A stretch of DNA of 64,000 nt from an uncultured Anaerolineae bacterium (lineage in GTDB: Bacteria > Chloroflexota > Anaerolineae > Aggregatilineales > Phototrophicaceae), in contig CALKJO010000002.1 of assembly GCA_937995825.1 (NCBI GenBank), forward strand, positions 310,001-374,000, written 5' to 3'. Numbering within the stretch: the stretch's first letter is position 1; each line of letters opens with the position of its first letter. Below the pieces are notes generated by a model, which worked only from the letters and a program-made list of their open reading frames with translations, did not search any database and was not told the DNA's origin. The position numbers and the translations under genes are program-made. Shown here one piece after another: positions 60,071-64,000 of this stretch.

Positions 60071-62170
60071 ATGCGTTTATTAAAAAAGCAGCAGCTCGCC
60101 GCCAAAGAAAATCTTGACAAGCGGGTCTTTCTGGAGGGCGCAGCGGGGACGGGCAAGACGACCGCCGCGATTGAGCGCATTAAGCAGTTGATCCGCAGCG
60201 GCGCGCCCGCTGGCTCGATTCTGATCATCGTCCCCCAGGCGACGCTGGCAGCGCCGTATCATGAGGCGCTCAAGCGCGCGCGTGTGGAGGGCGCAGGGAG
60301 CGTTCGCGCCGCGACGCTCGGCGGGCTAGCGGTCGAGATGCTCGATCTCTTCTGGCCTCTGATCGCGGAGGAGGTCGGCTTCGCCCGCCCGACTCAGCGC
60401 CCGCACTTTCTCAGCCTGGAACTGGCGCAGTACTACATGACGCGCTTCATCCAGCCGGAGATCGAACGGTATGATCTCTTCAACAGCGTCCGCATCCAGC
60501 CCAACCGCCTGTATACGCAGATTCTCGACAACCTGAACAAGGCGGCGCTGGTCGGCTTTCCGCATGACCAGATCGGCGCACGGCTCAAATCGGCGTGGGC
60601 GGGCGATGTCGAGCAGGCGGCGATCTACGACGATGCGCAGCGCGCCGCCGATCTCTTTCGCGATCTCTGCCGCCAGTACAATCTGCTCGACTTTTCCTTG
60701 CAGGTGATCCTGTTCGTCCAGTTTTTATGGCGGAGGGAGCCGCCGCGCCGTTATCTGACGCGCCGCTATCGCCATCTGATCGTCGATAACATCGAGGAGG
60801 ATAACCCGGCGGCGCACGATCTGATCGCGGACTGGCTGCCCGAATGCGACTCGGCGCTGCTGATCTACGATCGGGAGGGCGGATTCCGGCGCTTTCTGGG
60901 GGCAGACCCCGACGACGGCTATCGGCTCAAGGCGCTGTGCGAGGTGCAGCTCGAGCTGGACAATGACCGCGTGATGTCAGAGGAGGTCGCGGCGTTCCGC
61001 TATGAACTGGGGCGCAGCCTGGGGCGGCGAGTCCCCGCCGAAAAGCCGAACGCCGCCGACGCCCGCGACGCGATCCGCTTTGCCGACAGCCGCTATCTGC
61101 CGCAGATGCTCGACTGGACGGCGGACAACGTCCGGCGGCTGATCGTCGATGAGGGCGTTTCGCCCAAAGAGATCGTGATTCTGTCGGCGCTGCTGCCGGA
61201 CGCGCTGCGCTTTGCGCTGCAAACCCGCCTGTCCGAACGCGGCATCACCAGCCGGACGCACCGTCCATCGCGGGCGCTGCGCGAAGAACCCGCCGCCCGC
61301 GCCCTGATCGCGCTGGCGAAGCTGGCGCATCCGCATTGGGGGATGCCCGCCGAGAAATACGATACGATCTTCGCGCTCAGCGCCGCGATCCACGATCTCG
61401 ATCTGGCGCGGGCGCGGCTGCTGGTCGAGACAGGTTACAAAAACAATCAGCTCATCCCATTCGCCCAGATTGCCGATCCGGAAATTCAGAATCGCGTCAC
61501 GTTTGAGCTGGGCGGGCGCTATGAGCGGCTGCGCGCATGGCTGGCGCGCTATCAGGCGGGCGATCCGCAGCCTTTAGACCACTTCTTCAGCGCGCTCTTC
61601 GGCGACGTGCTGGCGCAGCCGGGCTTCGGCTTTCACCGCAGCCCCGATGCCGCCGCCGCCACCGCCAACCTGATCGACTCGGCGCGCGAATTCCGCCAGA
61701 CGGTCAGCCGGATCGAGCCGGATTTGGCTGTCGCGCCGGAATATGTGAAGATGGTCGATCAGGGCGTGATCGCCAATCTCTACCTCCGCGATCGCGATCC
61801 CAAGCTCAGGGACGCCGTGCTGATCACGCCGGCGTATGCCTTTCTAATGAGCAATATGCCGGTGGATTATCAGTTTTGGCTGAATGTCGGCAGCAGCAGT
61901 TGGGGACAGCGGCTTTATCAGCCGCTGACGCACCCGTATGTGCTGAGCCGAGGGTGGAAGCCGGGGCGCATCTGGACGGACGCCGACGAATACGCCACCG
62001 ATCAGGAGATGGTCTACCGGATTGTATCCGGGTTGGCGCGGCGCTGTCGCAAGCGCGTGTATATCGGCTTCAGCGAGATCGGCGAGCAGGGCATCGAGCA
62101 GCGCGGCGCAGTGCTGACGGCGGTGCAGGGGATGCTGCGGCGGCTGTCCAGAGAGGCGGCGGGCGTATGA
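60071..62170 (+). CDS. UvrD/Rep-like SF1 helicase-related ATPase
   Basis: 699 aa from ATG 60071 (MRLLKKQQLAAKENLDKRVFLEGAAGTGKTTAAIERIKQL), chosen because the promoter lies just upstream. Walker A GAAGTGKTTA is intact. Motif II reads HLIVDNIEEDNP where helicases have a DEAQD-like box, so the catalytic Glu is uncertain. Later parts (EIVILSALLPDALRFALQTRLSERGI, ALIALAKLAHPHWGMP) follow the 2A/2B layout of UvrD proteins. No nuclease motif is seen at the C-terminus. The stop overlaps the next start as ATGA, so the two should form a pair. Confidence 0.75.
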   Translation: MRLLKKQQLAAKENLDKRVFLEGAAGTGKTTAAIERIKQLIRSGAPAGSILIIVPQATLAAPYHEALKRARVEGAGSVRAATLGGLAVEMLDLFWPLIAEEVGFARPTQRPHFLSLELAQYYMTRFIQPEIERYDLFNSVRIQPNRLYTQILDNLNKAALVGFPHDQIGARLKSAWAGDVEQAAIYDDAQRAADLFRDLCRQYNLLDFSLQVILFVQFLWRREPPRRYLTRRYRHLIVDNIEEDNPAAHDLIADWLPECDSALLIYDREGGFRRFLGADPDDGYRLKALCEVQLELDNDRVMSEEVAAFRYELGRSLGRRVPAEKPNAADARDAIRFADSRYLPQMLDWTADNVRRLIVDEGVSPKEIVILSALLPDALRFALQTRLSERGITSRTHRPSRALREEPAARALIALAKLAHPHWGMPAEKYDTIFALSAAIHDLDLARARLLVETGYKNNQLIPFAQIADPEIQNRVTFELGGRYERLRAWLARYQAGDPQPLDHFFSALFGDVLAQPGFGFHRSPDAAAATANLIDSAREFRQTVSRIEPDLAVAPEYVKMVDQGVIANLYLRDRDPKLRDAVLITPAYAFLMSNMPVDYQFWLNVGSSSWGQRLYQPLTHPYVLSRGWKPGRIWTDADEYATDQEMVYRIVSGLARRCRKRVYIGFSEIGEQGIEQRGAVLTAVQGMLRRLSREAAGV

Positions 62171-64000
62171 CGTTCAAGCCGCGCCCCGCGCAGCGGGAGG
62201 TCTTGTCCTATACGGGCGGCTGGATGGGGGTTGCCGCCGTGCCTGGCAGCGGCAAGACCGCCACGCTGTCGTATCTGGCGGCGCGGCTGGTGGCGACGGT
62301 CGAGCTGCGCGATGGACAGGAAATCCTGATCGTGACGCTGGTCAAGTCCGCTGTCGGCAATTTCGCGGCGGCGATGGCGCGCTATCTCAAAGAAGAGTTC
62401 AACCTGCTGCCGGGCATCGGCTATCGCGTCCGCACGCTGCACAGTCTCGCCAATGACATCGTCCGCGAACGCCCCGGTCTGGTTGGGCTGGCGGACAATT
62501 TCAACGTCCTGAGCGAGCGCGAAGCCGATGACCTGCTTCAGGATGCGGTCGAAACGTGGATCAAAGTCCACCCCGACGCGCCGAACGCCTGGCTGAAGGA
62601 TGAGCAGTTCGATCACCGCAGCGCTCGGGGCGATGGCTGGCGCGATGCGGTCAAGAGCATGGCGAACACGTTCATCCGGCAGGCGAAAGACTACCAGCTC
62701 AGCGCGGCGGAGACGCGGCGGCGGCTAGATCGCTTCGGCATGGCGCTGCCGCTGGCGGAGATATGCTTGAGCATTTACGAGCAGTATGAGCGCGGGCTGC
62801 GCTATCGCGGCGCGGTCGATTTTCAGGACTTGATCCGGCTGGCGCTGCGCGTGCTTGACCTCGACTCGCACTATCTGGTCAGGCTTCAGGATCGCTGGGG
62901 ATACATCCTGGAAGATGAAGCGCAGGACAGCAGCCTGCTTCAGGAGCAGATTCTGCGGCGGCTGGTCGGGGAGATGGGCAATTGGGTGCGCGTGGGCGAC
63001 CCAAATCAGGCGATCTTCGAGACCTTCACGACCGCCAACCCGAAGTATCTGCGCGCCTTCATGACCGAGCCGGGCGTGCAGGCGCGGACGCTGCCCAATT
63101 CCGGGCGCAGCACCAAGAGCATCATCGCGCTGGCGAACCGCCTGATCGCCTGGTCGCTGGAGCATCCGGTCGAGGCGGTGCGCGCGCGGATGCCGCTGGC
63201 GCCGCCCTATATCGAGCCAACGCCGCCCGACGATCCGCAGGGCAACCCGCCCGATCAGCCGGATAAAGTCATTTTGTGGGGCAAGAAGCTGACCGCCGAC
63301 GAAGAACGGGGCGCGATCATCGAGTCGCTCAAGCGCTGGCTGCCGGAAAATCAGGATAAGACGGTCGCTGTGCTGCTGCCGATCAACAGCGCAGGGGCGG
63401 CGATGGTCAAGGCGCTGCGCGAAGCCGGCATCCCGCACGTCGAAAATCTGCGCTCGACCAGCGGGGCGCGCGCGGTCGTCGGCGCGCTGGCGCTGCTGCT
63501 GGACTATCTCGATCACCCGCTGGATGCGGCGAGCCTGGCGCGGGTCTATGCCGTCTGGCGGCGCGATGCGCGCGGCGATGAGGACGTTGAGCGCGGCATC
63601 AGGCAGGTGAGCGATCTGCTGCGGATGATCCCGTATGTGGAAGATTTTCTCGCCCCGCGCACGTCGAACTGGCTGGAGGAAGCCGTCCCCTACAGCGATC
63701 AGCCGATCCTGCATGAGCATCTGGCGCAGTTTCGGGCGTGGGTGCGGCGCTGGTCGAGCGCGGTCGATCTGCCGATTGACCAGCTCATCCTGACGATGGC
63801 GGGCGATCTGTTCGTCCTGGAGACGGAGATCGCGACCGCGTATAATGCCGCGCTCCACCTGCGGCGGCTGGCGGAGTTCAACCCGCTCATGCGCCTGCCA
63901 GATTTCGCCAAAGAACTGCGCGACATCGCCGAGGGCAAGCGCAGCTTCAGCGGAATGGGCGATGATGACGACGCCTTTGACCCGGAGCGGCACAAGGGCG
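62167..64000 (+). CDS. UvrD-like SF1 DNA helicase, 3' end beyond window
   Basis: Missing from the ORF track because it runs off the window. ATG 62167 opens MTFKPRPAQREVLSYTGGWMGVAAVPGSGKTATLSYLAARL (Q motif and Walker A), then YRVRTLHSLANDIVRERPGL, VDFQDLIRLAL and Walker B GYILEDEAQDSSLLQEQIL. Motif III is NWVRVGDPNQAIFETFTTANPKYLRAF and motif IV TLPNSGRSTKSIIALANRLI. At least 611 codons are open to the window end. It should be an active DNA translocase working with the overlapping upstream protein. Confidence 0.9.
   Translation, partial: MTFKPRPAQREVLSYTGGWMGVAAVPGSGKTATLSYLAARLVATVELRDGQEILIVTLVKSAVGNFAAAMARYLKEEFNLLPGIGYRVRTLHSLANDIVRERPGLVGLADNFNVLSEREADDLLQDAVETWIKVHPDAPNAWLKDEQFDHRSARGDGWRDAVKSMANTFIRQAKDYQLSAAETRRRLDRFGMALPLAEICLSIYEQYERGLRYRGAVDFQDLIRLALRVLDLDSHYLVRLQDRWGYILEDEAQDSSLLQEQILRRLVGEMGNWVRVGDPNQAIFETFTTANPKYLRAFMTEPGVQARTLPNSGRSTKSIIALANRLIAWSLEHPVEAVRARMPLAPPYIEPTPPDDPQGNPPDQPDKVILWGKKLTADEERGAIIESLKRWLPENQDKTVAVLLPINSAGAAMVKALREAGIPHVENLRSTSGARAVVGALALLLDYLDHPLDAASLARVYAVWRRDARGDEDVERGIRQVSDLLRMIPYVEDFLAPRTSNWLEEAVPYSDQPILHEHLAQFRAWVRRWSSAVDLPIDQLILTMAGDLFVLETEIATAYNAALHLRRLAEFNPLMRLPDFAKELRDIAEGKRSFSGMGDDDDAFDPERHKG

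Noticed and set aside
62725-63993. 422-aa minus-strand ORF
   Set aside because: Antisense to the second helicase gene, which has intact helicase motifs on the plus strand but is absent from the track.

Overview
The window is GC-rich, densely coded bacterial chromosome. It looks like an uncultivated Chloroflexota (Anaerolineae-type) genome. The inference rests on four points: secreted lipoproteins with Thr/Pro linkers, many solute-binding-protein transporters, a ClpC with a UVR domain, and a PucC-family (bacteriochlorophyll-delivery type) transporter close to a geranylgeranyl-reductase-family flavoprotein. The last point hints at a phototrophic or formerly phototrophic lineage, but no bch or puf gene lies in the window. 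I see no CRISPR array, rRNA or intact insertion sequence.

Layout. 0-7.4 kb: hydrolase, DUF169-like protein, a membrane protein with a 51-bp tandem repeat, the PucC-family carrier, a lipoprotein, two micro membrane proteins (46 and 34 aa, absent from the ORF track) that converge on a near-perfect terminator, then a methyltransferase and flavoprotein pair. 7.4-15.4 kb (minus strand): a Dpp/Opp-type importer next to a sugar-type catabolic set (kinase, Gfo/Idh dehydrogenase, class I aldolase, TIM-barrel isomerase). 15.6-22.7 kb: clpC, a GT-C-type membrane protein, a NYN-domain protein, an HSD10-like dehydrogenase, a ferredoxin and rsmG. 22.7-26.6 kb: an RbsB/RbsC-type importer with a LivM-like second permease. 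26.7-36 kb: aldo/keto reductase, SH3-type lipoprotein, dps, a broken PIN toxin module, carbamoyltransferase, NUDIX protein and livJHM. 36-38.4 kb: rpsB-tsf-pyrH. 38.6-46 kb: a second GT-C-like protein, homospermidine synthase, a Helicase_C_3-like protein, a frameshifted LysE gene and a ketol-acid-reductoisomerase-like protein lacking catalytic residues. 46.2-49.8 kb: a second Dpp/Opp importer. 49.9-60 kb: a cNMP-binding/bPH2 membrane protein, tRNA-Leu, an accessory stretch holding the zinc operon and gene remnants, a WD40 protein, an O-methyltransferase and tRNA-Asn. 60-64 kb: two overlapping SF1 helicase-like genes. The second runs off the window and is missing from the ORF track.

The most notable object is at 53741-55870. 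It is a ZnuA/AztC-type zinc-binding protein whose His-rich loop is interrupted by a beta-propeller that reads like the zinc chaperone AztD. Receptor and chaperone would be one polypeptide, translated with an AztA-type ATPase and preceded by a promoter whose -10 lies inside a 15-bp palindrome. No AztB permease is present.

Two patterns recur. None of the four carbohydrate, peptide or amino-acid importers and the zinc importer has a complete conventional set (three lack any ATPase, the zinc one lacks its permease, the fourth has mixed permeases). Strong stem-loops sit between solute-binding-protein genes and the next transporter genes. All calls come from reading motifs in the supplied translations and DNA; no database search was run.
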